The notes under the pieces: model-generated
Told to the model about the DNA's origin: nothing
Databases searched by the model: none
What the model saw: only the letters and a program-made list of their open reading frames with translations
Program-made: the position numbers and the translations under genes
Shown: piece after piece, positions 1-10,400 of the stretch
Position numbering within the stretch: the first letter of the stretch is position 1
Layout of the letters: each line of letters opens with the position of its first letter
NCBI GenBank assembly: GCA_963924555.1
Contig: OZ004581.1
Span: 2,666,001-2,730,000, forward strand
Origin: Crambe crambe
Taxonomy: Eukaryota > Porifera > Demospongiae > Poecilosclerida > Crambeidae
Length of the DNA stretch: 64,000 nt
Direction of reading: 5' to 3'

Positions 1-2086
1 CAACACGACCTGATGATCTCCTCTTAGAGTTCTTACACCTAACTATTGAGATCTTTATAAACTTTATTGATTTATTCCTGGATTCTCTTCTCATAACTTC
101 TTGTTGCATGGAAAACTTCTCACAGGGATTAATTATCTCCTCTTGATCACACCTGAATGTTTCATGATTCAAGTAGAGGATACTACCACAAGAATAATAT
201 AAAGAAATTATTATGTCATTGTCAATTTTCATCGGCCATTTTAGTTGATTATCTCGGTCACCTTTCAATAAGAATAAACTAGTAATTGTCATGTATGACA
301 TAATATACATGTAAGATTCACCAATAGGTACAGGAATTTCTTTTCTTCCATAAGAAACTTCCACCAGAAATTTGTAACCTGGAGACACAGTAAATGGAGA
401 AGTCTTCCACACTTCAAGATCTTTCTGTGAAAAGCAAAAAGTGATGTCATTTTGCAGGTCAAGTTGAGGACCTGTCAATGAAAAAATGGCAGATTCTAGT
501 GGCATCACAACATTCGGACAGTAACCACTACTTTGAACTGCATCTTTCGCCTTCACTACTTCAAGAGCTGCTTCCGATACATTCGATTTGAAATCTTCAT
601 AATTAGTTTTCAAATCATCATAATTGGCTTTCAACTGTCCATGACTGCTTTTTAATTCTTCATAACTGCTTTTTAACTTCTCGAACTCACTTTTCATAAA
701 GGTCATTGATTTCATCATGTGAGCAGCCATGCTACTTTCCACATGACTTTTCAGATCTTTCCTTGTCAACTCTTCTTCACATCCAGCACTGAAAAATGGA
801 CATTTCACTGACATATTCGGGCATTCTTCTTCATGCTTATTCAAATCTTCTCTTGTTAGATTTTCCTCCTGGCATAATCTGGGACATGGTACTGGATACT
901 TCTTGCAATCTTCAAAATGGTCTTTCAATTCATCATAAGTAACCTCGGTATAACAATACTTACAGGCAACTCTCCTTTTCATACATTGATAGTTCAAATG
1001 ACTTTGCTCATCTTTACGAAAGTAAGAGATTCCACATTCATTAGGACACGTTACATCAATGAAATCGCATCCTGAAGCATTAGTGGCAGATAGATGTGAA
1101 TCCAGGTCTCCTAGACTTACAGTGACTGGGCAACCTTTCTCAACATTGGGACAGAATACCTTTAGATCATTGATCTTTCGCTGTAAAGGTTTATAAAGAA
1201 TGTGATTGAAACCAACTTCCCTACAGTGAGGACACACTTTCTTTCCACCCCTCATCTGTAACTGTGATCGTCTAAACCATTTCTCCAGACAGGATTTGCA
1301 GTAATGTTGACCGCAACATTCAGTGGCATGTGGCTCTGATAAAACCTTCATGCATATCTGACATATGAAGTCTTCTGGAAGGGTAGTAACAAACTGCAAC
1401 TGACCATGATGGCAAAACTCTTTCAAAACTTTGTTACCAAATGGGACTCGAGGTTCAACAGTGTAATGAATAGATGTATCAGTGGATGCATACTCACTCG
1501 AATGATCAGCTGCTGCCAGCTTTGGTACACCTGCTTTTTTAATTTTCTCACATGTACTCTCAGTCTCATGATCCTCCTTCATCTCGCTCATATAATTTTC
1601 AACATCCACCTCGGACTCTTCCTTCTCTGACACTACCTGGCCCCATGCACACTCATCATGGCTAACACTGTCAGATTCTATCTGTATCTCAGTCTCGGAC
1701 TCAGAGCTTTTTGTCCTCATCTCCCATGTACACTCAGTCTCATGATTCTCCTTCATCTCGCTCATATAATTTTCAATATCCGTCTCAGACTCTTCCTCTC
1801 TCTGGCGCCATGGACACTGATCCTCCATCTTATGGCTAACACTGTCAGATTTTATCTGTATCTCAGTCTCGGACTCCTTTTCTAACACTCCCTGGCTCCA
1901 GACTATCTCATTTATAGGTCTGATCATAGTTTCATAGTCACATTTATCAATATCTAGCGACTTTACTTCATCCATAAACATAGTACAAACCGCTTCACCC
2001 TTAGGTTGGACGTCACCGATATCTTCTAGCAATTCCACGTCGTCCACATCCCATCTCTCAAGCTTTTTTGTCCTCCTTTTTGCCAT
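1..2086 (-). CDS. RING and TRAF-type zinc finger protein, 3' end beyond the window
   Basis: One open frame runs from an ATG at 2086 to the left edge without a stop (695 codons seen). An acidic N-terminal part (about residues 1-230) precedes a RING finger at about 238-287 (CQIC at the start, CPHC at the end, with CCGQHYCKSC between). Several TRAF-type Cys/His fingers follow (about 315-440), then a heptad-like helix rich in ELKSS/DDLK (about 440-510), then a beta-rich region (from about 518) in the position of a TRAF-C/MATH domain. This is the domain order of TRAF-family E3 ligases, which act as adaptors below cytokine, Toll or NLR receptors and attach ubiquitin through the RING. The gene is intronless as far as seen. 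Which TRAF type it is, and whether the C-terminal domain is a true MATH domain, cannot be settled here. Confidence 0.85.
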   Translation of the reverse strand, partial: MAKRRTKKLERWDVDDVELLEDIGDVQPKGEAVCTMFMDEVKSLDIDKCDYETMIRPINEIVWSQGVLEKESETEIQIKSDSVSHKMEDQCPWRQREEESETDIENYMSEMKENHETECTWEMRTKSSESETEIQIESDSVSHDECAWGQVVSEKEESEVDVENYMSEMKEDHETESTCEKIKKAGVPKLAAADHSSEYASTDTSIHYTVEPRVPFGNKVLKEFCHHGQLQFVTTLPEDFICQICMKVLSEPHATECCGQHYCKSCLEKWFRRSQLQMRGGKKVCPHCREVGFNHILYKPLQRKINDLKVFCPNVEKGCPVTVSLGDLDSHLSATNASGCDFIDVTCPNECGISYFRKDEQSHLNYQCMKRRVACKYCYTEVTYDELKDHFEDCKKYPVPCPRLCQEENLTREDLNKHEEECPNMSVKCPFFSAGCEEELTRKDLKSHVESSMAAHMMKSMTFMKSEFEKLKSSYEELKSSHGQLKANYDDLKTNYEDFKSNVSEAALEVVKAKDAVQSSGYCPNVVMPLESAIFSLTGPQLDLQNDITFCFSQKDLEVWKTSPFTVSPGYKFLVEVSYGRKEIPVPIGESYMYIMSYMTITSLFLLKGDRDNQLKWPMKIDNDIIISLYYSCGSILYLNHETFRCDQEEIINPCEKFSMQQEVMRRESRNKSIKFIKISIVRCKNSKRRSSGRV
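1533..1880 (-). repeat. In-frame tandem duplication of a 58-residue acidic unit in the TRAF-type gene
   Basis: Two successive units of about 174 bp (1880-1707 and 1706-1533) encode related sequences that start ESETEIQI and contain SDSVSH, then ENYMSEMKE and HETE. The period is a multiple of three, so the frame is kept. The units lie N-terminal to the RING in a region likely to be disordered and acidic. Confidence 0.8.
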
Positions 2087-2149
2087 ATAAGCTTTCCGAG
2101 GTTTTGTACTTGTATTATTTTTTCATCATGACTGTGATCTCTACGGACA

Positions 2150-2205
2150 TGCACGGAAGTAGACGGAAGATTGCTTAAGAGTATACGGAAGTATACGGAG
2201 TAGAC
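2150..2205 (-). promoter_or_regulatory. Cluster of ETS-like CGGAAG motifs upstream of the TRAF-type gene
   Basis: Within about 50 bp, CGGAAG occurs three times (near 2154, 2164, 2186) and CGGAG once (near 2196), on the plus strand, 65 to 115 bp upstream of the ATG at 2086. Clustered CGGAAG sites close to a start are typical of ETS/GABP-driven promoters. The assignment as promoter is inferred. Confidence 0.4.
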
Positions 2206-3188
2206 GTTTCATAAGGCTTCACGTGATGTAGAGACTTGGACATGTTATTTTAATGACCACCTGTTCTATTGAGCTGTAGCCACAAACCACGTATCAAATT
2301 ATACCTGACGTTTTGATGACATCACAACTGTGCATGGGTCTGAAGCTGTAAACCAGATATTTTCTATACTTTTCAATAGTCATATTTCATTTATGACAAG
2401 GTTTTGTGCATATCATATTAAAGTTCAAACTGTGTGGATCAGATAGCAACTTAAAATTTTGGGAACAGACCATTTGCATCGAGATGTCTGGTGTACTAAA
2501 GTTGACCAGTTTGGAGAAAGTTGGAAAAGTAGTGCCAATAAAACTTGTATAACTTTTTATTTGTTAAACATACAAGCAATCTGATTGCTCCACACTATAA
2601 AGAAAGGGCTAGTTAAGCCTCCATTTAAGTCTCAGAAACCTTTTATGAGTAGAAAGTTTGCTGTGTCACTCCAAAATAAGTGATTTTTTGTGACATTTCA
2701 TTGTCCTGCAGTTCAGTGTGTTTTCAAGCTAGACTTAAGTTTTTTGCATGATTATATAGTTCATATTGTTGGCTATCCGCATGCAAAGTATCAAAGGCCC
2801 AATCTATTTTGCATTGAGATGTCTGGTGTACTGAAGATAGGTACCCATGCTGAAATCTCACTAGTTAGCCCTGCCACATCAGAGAGGGCACTGAGTTTTT
2901 GCTGAATTAAAGGTAAAGAGAATGATCACCAACCTTTTATTTAGTAAGTATCAAAAATGAAAGCACTAGCTGAAAGCATTTCTGAGGTAAAATACAGTAA
3001 TGTTAAAAGTCAAATTCCACAAGCCACCAGACAGGAAGTGATCACGTAATTAACGCGCGTCTTAGTGTAAACTGTCATTCAGTTCCTAATCAAATGTTCA
3101 AGGAACTCCATTTCACACATTCTAATTTTTTGGTCAATAAATTATTATGATGACTTTTACCTAAACTTGATCATTTGAAAAAAGGTGA
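2206..3188. other. Spacer between the TRAF-type and DCAF10-like genes
   Basis: No convincing coding exon is visible. A phrase of about 28 bp containing GAGATGTCTGGTGTACT occurs twice (about 2479 and 2816), suggesting an old duplicated repeat. The short open frame at 2690-2905 has no recognisable features and I do not call it a gene. Confidence 0.5.
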
Positions 3189-4639
3189 TCATATCCTTGG
3201 TTGATGAAATGATAATATCCCTTTCATCTCTCCCACAGTAAGCATCAATCCAACCTCGGAAAATTTAGTGCAGACGACTGTGTCAACATTCCTGGGTATA
3301 TTTGCCACAGGGTGCAGGGAATTCCTGGTGTGGGACAAAAATTTCTGTTCAAATATGTCACTACTTGGTAGGATATTGCTCCCCTTGATGTACAATGGCA
3401 AATCTAATGGTTCGTCATGCTTCTCCGAAAACGAGAGCAATTGGACTCCATGTTTCTCTGGAGATGCTATTACTCGTCCGCATGGGCTGAAAGATGCTTT
3501 CTTTTCGATCATTGTAGAGTATCTTGTTTCTTCCTTAGCATAAAGCAAGTTCTCCACAATTACGTCCGTCCCAAATGCTCTAAAGGAACTGGTTACTTTT
3601 GGATCTTCATTCACAGTGGTGACTTGTTCCAAGTTATAAATGCAGGTCCAATCTTTATGCTGTTGACCCTGAAGAGTCCGCTGTGAGGTGCTGAAGCGTA
3701 TCAAAACCACTTTCTGCTTTGGGTGAGTAGAAATGTGGTGGATCTTTGAAATGATAGAGAAAGGGGTGGGGTTATAATCCTCTCCACTGATAATTCGAAT
3801 AGAGTTCCGTTTGGAAGCATTCGGATTTATCCATGAGAGAAGAAGTTGCAAGCTATCATCGAATTTCTTATACTTGACGTCTTCTTTTAGATGATCAATG
3901 CTAAGATTATCAACCACAAACATATTCCCTTTGGAATTCAAGCAAATGAGTTTCTGATTATACCAATCAAAAGCAACCTGATTGACATCTGGGCATTTGA
4001 ATAGGATACCTCTGTATTGTGAAGTTTCCTCGTTATCGCTGTTTTCTCTCTCACTAGCTTGATAGCTAGGTATATGCCAGTAACGAATATTACCATCATA
4101 TGAAGAACTTATCAATTTAGATGACTCACTATGATACTCCAGACTTCGAATCAATTTTGAGTGTCCTTTTAAAACATTAACTGTCTTTTTAGTATTACGA
4201 ACGTCCCACAGCAGAATGTTCGAATTGGCCAAACCAGATATGAAATATTTATCAGCCACGAAACAAACTTTCAAAACTGGACAAGAACCTTCTATCACCG
4301 ATGTGAGTTTATGAGAATGAGGGTCAAACATAGAGACATCACCACTTGAAGAAGCAGTGATCAATCTCCTATTATCCTTGGAAAAAGCCAAGTCACTTAT
4401 AAAACCTTCTTCAGTTTGTTCTCCATCACAAACAGGCTTCTGCCACTCACTGTAAAGCTTCATCTTTGGGTAGAGAACCTGTAGGAGCCTCCATCTTCTG
4501 TCATTGGTGGGGTCAGGCAGTGACCCCACCCCTGACTTATAAGATCTCTCTCTGGTTAAAGAATACAGCGCTGCGGGGGTAGATAAAAATTAAAGTAATA
4601 TTGACCCCAACAAGTCTACTTACTGCCCAGTAATTGCAT
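3189..4639 (-). CDS. DCAF10: DCAF10-like WD40 protein (CUL4-DDB1 substrate receptor)
   Basis: The main exon (4570-3189) encodes a WD40 propeller that follows vertebrate DCAF10 (WDR32) from memory: ERSYKSGVG and LYPKMKLYSEW near the start, a repeat ending GNIRYWHI, the loop around DWTCIYNLEQ, CGRVIASPEKHGVQLLSF, and a C-terminal VVCTKFSEVG...LSFHQPRI. DCAF10 presents substrates to the CUL4-DDB1 ubiquitin ligase. The homology reaches upstream of the first in-frame GTG (4529) to a good acceptor at 4571 (pyrimidine tract, CCCGCAG). A 53-bp intron (4571-4623, donor GTAAGT) links in phase to a tiny exon 4625/4624-4639 reading MQLLG. The short first exon is less sure, since a further upstream exon is possible. 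The match is clear at the C-terminus but divergent elsewhere. Confidence 0.75.
4571..4623 (-). other. Predicted 53-bp intron of the DCAF10-like gene
   Basis: On the minus strand the donor reads A|GTAAGT after codon GGC, and the acceptor reads CCCCCGCAG. Splicing joins A to CG and keeps the frame that carries the DCAF10-like ERS motif. Confidence 0.55.
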
Positions 4640-4973
4640 AATGTAATCGCCTTTGATCCTCACGTCATCTCCTGTGTGTAATAAAGGTTAAAGGTGGATC
4701 AATGGTAAAGCGTCGACTACACCAAATGGACTAGTACAGTATAGTACAGTATAGTCTGTGGTGACCTAGTCTGGCATAGCACCGCCCACCGACTTGAGTA
4801 CGTGGTCTGGTGACATACAATACAACGAGTTGTGCCGTTTAGCAGGAAATCAGCTAAATCAATGAATATCATTAAATGACGTTTAATGACGTAAAATTAC
4901 GCAAACACTTGGCGCCTTTTCCTGTAAGTTCGCGCGCTAAAATTGCACCTGCCAATTAAATTAAGAATAACTA

Positions 4974-5437
4974 TCAGAGAGTGCGCTAGCACTCTCTAAG
5001 TAGGGATGGCGGGTCAAAGGTCATAAGACTGTATAAACTAAAAACTCTTCTTTCTCTTCTACCCTTGCTCTACAGGTTCTCAGAAGGCTACAGTGAGATA
5101 CTACTTCTACAAAGAAGAGAGGAGAGTGTTCAAAAACCAAAAATTCATTCGCTAACATAAGAAAAAAACGAGTTCTAAAATTGACTTTTGTTCATTTTCT
5201 TTATAATAATCAGAGAGTGCGCTAGCACTCTCTAAGTAGGGATGGCGGGTCAAAGGTCATAAGACTGTATAAACTAAAAACTCTTCTTTCTCTTCTACCC
5301 TTACTCTACAGGTTCTCAGAAGGCTACAGTGAATTATTACATCTACAAAGAAGAGAGGAGAATGTTCAAAGACCAAAAATTCATTCGCTAACATGAGAAA
5401 AAAACGATGTCTAAAATTGACTTTTGTTCTTTTTCTT

Positions 5438-5442
<5 letters not shown>
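4974..5442. repeat. Two tandem copies of a 235-bp repeat headed by a palindrome
   Basis: Each copy (about 4974-5210 and 5211-5442) starts with the palindromic AGAGAGTGC-GCTA-GCACTCTCT, followed by AAGTAGGGATGGCGGGTC, and they are nearly identical. Two more copies lie at about 17014-17249 and 17250-17480. The short frames inside are not genes. Confidence 0.85.
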
Positions 5443-5470
<28 letters not shown>

Positions 5471-5472
5471 CA

Positions 5473-6385
5473 GATCGACGTACCGACTTACTGGCTATAG
5501 TCATCAAAATTCTGCTTTGGCCATCTGTTAGAGCGGCACCTAGAGGCTGATCTTTTGCTATTAGTTTTGACTAAGGCTCTACTTCACTATTCGAGCACTC
5601 GGAACACTAGCTAATCTTTCGACGCCATTTTGAAGCGCACGTTGGTAGGGGGCGGGGCTTATGGGCGGAGCCACGTAAGCTTAGCTAGCTAGCTAGGTCT
5701 TCGTTTAGCTAGCTATTATTCTTATCTGATGATGTTCCAGTCACTCCTTGCTGAATTGCAGTACAGATGCTCATCTTAAAGTAGTATTATAGCCAGTACT
5801 TGGCTGTAGTGTAGTCAGCTCACTTCACCATGCCATGCACATGTCATTAAGCTACATTGCTGTTGCTGTAAAGTTTTATATTAAATAATAGACAAAACTT
5901 AAATAGCTAAACAAATTCTTCAACCAGAGACTGTGTATGTACCTACAAAAGAAAAAGATAAGTTTTATGTAGAGCTGGCTTTGTATAGTACTGTACTGTA
6001 GACTCGTGTCAAATTAATAATCACTGCATGCATACTCTCAGTTGAAGTGACAGTCAATACTGCCACTCAATTCTTTACATACACAACTTACATTCAACTT
6101 CAAGCACTAAGAAAAAAGGATAGAAACAAGTGAATGCAAAAAATTTCTTCTAAATAAAAAGGTTAAGTAGGGATAGCTTAAAATCTAGCTGGGCTATATA
6201 ATGTACTGCAGCCTCGTATGAAAACAATCCCTACTTTTACAACTGCCATAGCTAGCTATAGGTAGTGGATGTAAATGTAGGGATTGTTTTCATACGAGGC
6301 TGCAGTACATTATATAGCCCAGCTAGATTTTAAGCTATCCCTACTTAACCTTTTTATTTAGAAGAAATTTTTTGCATTCACTTGT
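5473..6385. repeat. Repeat unit ending in a 260-bp foldback
   Basis: It starts after an AAT microsatellite with GATCGACGTACCGACTTACT and ends with a near-perfect inverted repeat (6126-6385). The arms begin ACAAGTGAATGC and end GCATTCACTTGT, with a short loop near 6240-6265. The same unit recurs at 6424-7307, 17520-18328 and, cut short, at 18361-18990. Confidence 0.85.
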
Positions 6386-6423
6386 AATAATAATAATAAT
6401 AATAATAAGGATAATAAATATAA

Positions 6424-7307
6424 GATCGACGCCCCGACTTACTGGCTATAGTCATCAAAATTCTGCTTTGGCCATCTGTTAGAGCGGCACCTAGAGGCTG
6501 ATCTTTTGCTCTTAGTTTTGACTAAGGCTCTACTTCACTATTCGATAGCACTCGGCACTAGCTAATCTTTCTACGCCATTTTGAAGCGCACGTCGTTAGG
6601 GGGCGGGGCTTATGGGCGGAGCCACGTAAGCTTCTTAAGCTAGCTAAGCTCGGCTATAGGTCTTCAGTTTAATCGCTATTTATTCTTATCTGATGATGTT
6701 ACAGTCACTCCTTGCTGAATTACAGTACAGATGCTCATCTTATAGTAGTGTTTATAGCCAGTACTTGGCTGTAGTGTAGTCAGCTCACTTCACCATGCCA
6801 TGCACATGTCATTTACATTGCTGTTGCTGTAAAGTAAATAATAGACAAAACTTAAATAGCTAAACAAATTCTTCAACCATGCAGAGACTGTGTAGCTATG
6901 TACCTACAAAAGAAAGAGATACTCCTGTCAAATTAATAATCACTGCATACTCTCAGTTGAAGTGACAGTCAATACTGCCACTCAATTCTTTACATACACA
7001 AACTTATATTCAACTTCAAGCACTATGAAAAAAGGATAGAAACAAGTAAGCGCAAAAAATTTCTTCTAAATAAAAAGATTAAGTAGGGATTGCTTAAAAT
7101 CTAGCTGGGCTATAATATAATGTACTGCAGCCTTGTATGAAAATAATCCCTACTTTTACAACTGCCATAGCTAGCTATAGGTAGTGGATATAAATGTAGG
7201 GATTATTTTCATACAAGGCTGCAGTACATTATATTATAGCCCAGCTAGATTTTAAGCAATCCCTACTTAATCTTTTTATTTAGAAGAAATTTTTTGCGCT
7301 TACTTGT
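6424..7307. repeat. Second copy of the foldback-bearing unit
   Basis: Same order as the preceding copy; its foldback is 7042-7307 with arm ends ACAAGTAAGCGC and GCGCTTACTTGT. Compensating differences on both arms (for example TGCAGCCTTG against CAAGGCTGCA) show that the hairpin was kept as a hairpin. Confidence 0.85.
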
Positions 7308-7485
7308 GACAACTGTGATGTCACTGGCTAAGTACAGCTAGCTTCCTACGACACTTCCTGTTAGTAACGCGCGTGCGCAGTAGAATCCACCGGCACAACT
7401 CGTTGTATGTCACCAGATCAAGTCGGTGGGCGGTGCTATGCCAGACTAGTGGTGACCCATACCGATTGGTAAGGGTCACCGCTAC

Positions 7486-10400
7486 ATGGCTTGCATAGCT
7501 ACTTGGAGTTTTGGGTTGAAGGCAGTAAAGATTGCAGCAGAGAGCATTAAAGCGGGAGAAGACTGTATTGATATCCTGGAGAATGCTATCAATGGTAAAT
7601 ACACTAGAGCTTAATTAAAGAGGCTATTTTCTATTAAAGAAACACACACAGCATCTGCTCTGTCTGCATCTGCTGTAGCTATAGCTAGAACCAATTTTCT
7701 AGCATTATATGTGCTGAAATAATAACAAATAACTTGTGGGGTGTATCAGTTGCAGAGAAATAATATGGCAGCATGGAATTGAAGTCAAACTTAATTTTGG
7801 TGATAATCAGCCATCATAATTATAGCTAGATTTTCTTTTGTGTGTATGAAACTGTACATACCTTCTATTGCCTCCATAACTTGTTCTCTGCTACAGTATA
7901 CTTTTTCTACTAGCTATATTGCTGATAATAATAATAATGTGTGCATGCTTTACTGAAGTCATAGAGGATGATCCTGAGACAGGCGTGTACTATGTTGGCA
8001 GGGGGTGTTACCCCAATAGAGAAGGCATAGTCCAGTTAGATGCTGCCATGATGCGTGGGAAAGATTGTTCCTTTGGAGCTGTGGCTGGTCTGGAGAGGTA
8101 AGTAAGACCTGTAACAGTATCCGAGGTAGAAAATGAATCATAAAATCTATCAGGTTATTAACATATAATGGAGTTGTTTTAAAACTTCATAGTTACATGC
8201 GCTGTCTGCATCAAATTTTCAGTTGAGAGCTGAATATTACTTTTTCTTTCTATAGAATCCTACATACTGTCAGGGTTCTGCCCAGGATTCTAATGGCAGC
8301 CGAAATTATTTGCTGTGCCCACTTTATAAGACTATGTTCATTTAGGGGGTGTCCCTTTGGATGATCAAAACCATCACTGATATGACTGTAGTACAAGCCT
8401 AAAGTTACTATAGCCAGGTATAATGAGTGGTGGCCAAAATAGCCAAGTGGTGGCTGAAATAGTTGAGTGGTGGCCAAAATGGCCACTGTCGACCAATGTG
8501 GGCAGAACCCTGTACTGTACCTTTACATGCACTAGGCAATAATTACAGTGGAACCTCCAATAAAAAACCCTCTAAGAAGGGGACAACCTAGCTCCTAACA
8601 AAGAACGCTCTTTTGGGCCCCTTTCCCATAGCTTTGGTACATTTTTAACCTGAGAAAAGAACAACCTCTCTACAAAAGGCAAGTGGTTGATCCCAAACTG
8701 TCAGAGATTTCACTGTATTTTCTCAGGTATGCAAAGCCAATTTCAGTTGCCAGATGTGTGCTAGATCATCTGTCACTGAGCATGCTCGTTGGAAACGGTG
8801 CCACTCAATTTGCAGCAGAAAAAGGCTTCCCTCTCGAGGACAACGATAACTTGCTGACTCAGACAACTCGTGATGCTTACAAGGTTCTTACAAGGAATGT
8901 TTGTGTCTACAATCTTGTAGCCACTTAGATAGAGATTAGCACATGCATAGAAAGTGTTGTGTTAATTTATAGCTACCATTGCTATCAATATGGCTACTTA
9001 TACAGAGTCTAGATTAATAAACCAAGCATTCATGGCAGGAAGGAAGCATCAACTATGTACAAGGAAGTAATGGTCTCCACCACTGCATTCCATATCCTGG
9101 TCACTCTACAGTTCATGCATGCCGATATTTATATATAGACACCCTAAAAATTGTTCTGGCATTTGGCTTTGAGTGCATAGTAAAGAGGAGTTGAACATTC
9201 CTTATTGTAGCTAAATAATTATTAAGCATGCTCTATGCTTAATAGGTGCACTCGTCAATAATAATGTGGTATAATACAAAATTATGTGCAGGATTTCAAA
9301 GAAAGAAAGCAATATCCCAAGCCAACTGGCCATGACACTCTATGTAAGTCAGTAGTACTGATTTTATCCCTATCTCTATAACTAAGCTGTTCCCTTCCCC
9401 TCTTATTCCTGCAACCTTCTCTTCCTCCCTTTTCCCTCCACTCCTTTTCCTTTTCTTCATTCCTCTCTGCTCTGTTTTTCATCCCCCCTTTTCCCTTTCT
9501 CTCTCCATCCTTTCATTCTATCCCCTCCCTCCACCTCCTCGTCCTCTTCTTCCTTCCTCCTCCTATTCCTTCCTTCCTCCTTCTTTCCTCCTCTTCCTCC
9601 TCCTCCTCCTCCTCCTCCTCCTCCTCCTCTTCCTTCCTCCTCTTCCTTTCTCCTCTTCCTTCCTCCTCCTCCTCTTCCTTCCTTCCTCTTCCTCCTCCTC
9701 CTCCTCTTCTGCCTACTCCCTTCCATAGCTGTTCTTTGTGTTGATTTGCATGGACATGTGGCTGCGGGGGTTTCCACATCTGGACCTCCTTTTAAGCCAC
9801 CTGGCAGAGTAGGGGATTCCCCACTACCTGGATGTGGTCTGTATGCTGATGATAAGGTTTTATAGTGTATTAATTACTAGGGAGTCATAAACATTGTCCT
9901 CTTCCCTCCCTCCCTCTTCCCTCTTTCCTTCTCCCTCCATTTCCATCCTCCCTGATCCTTCCATCCTTCTTCCCTCCTTCCCTCTCCCTCTTTCCCTCCC
10001 ACTTCCCTCCCTCTCCTTCCATCCCACTCTTCCCTCCCTCCCTCTTCTCTCTCCCTCTTCCCTCCCACTTCCCTCCCTTCTCTTTCCTCCCCTCTTCCCT
10101 CCCACTTCCCCTCCCACTTCCCTCCCCTCTTCCCTCCCACTTCCCCTCCCACTTCCCTCCCTCTTCCCTCTCCCTCTTCCCTCCCCCATGCACCATCCCT
10201 CCCTTCTTCCTTTTCTCTCTCCTTCCTCATGAGAATGCAGGCAGGTGCAGCTGCTGGTACGTTTGTCTTCATTACTTCATGATTGATTGAGGATACAAGA
10301 TGCTCCTCAATCTAGTCTAAGAATGAATTATGGTATCCCATCAGATTCTATCATTAATACTATTATAGCTACATCATGGAGACTGTCAAAGGCCGTAATA

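Larger units (their letters stand above)
4766..7449. mobile_element. Composite non-autonomous DNA element with long terminal inverted repeats
   Basis: The left end (4766-4837) and the right end (7391-7449) are inverted copies of each other: CTAGTCTGGCATAGC at the left, GCTATGCCAGACTAG at the right, extending through the CCGCCCACCGACTT block to the CGAGTTGTGCCG block. Both ends are flanked by the same 7 bp, TGGTGAC (4759-4765 and 7450-7456), a plausible target-site duplication. The interior has no transposase frame; it holds tandem 235-bp repeats, AAT microsatellite and two long foldbacks, so it is a nested or composite cargo. It separates the divergently placed DCAF10-like and aspartylglucosaminidase genes and ends 36 bp before the latter's ATG. 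Confidence 0.65.

Noticed and set aside
4502-4529. GTG at 4529 as the start of the DCAF10-like protein
   Set aside because: Homology to DCAF10 (ERS..G.G) continues upstream to a good splice acceptor, so the coding sequence begins in an earlier exon.
9282-10272. Several long Glu/Arg/Gly or Ser/Pro open frames
   Set aside because: They arise from the TCC-rich low-complexity tracts in introns of the AGA-like gene.
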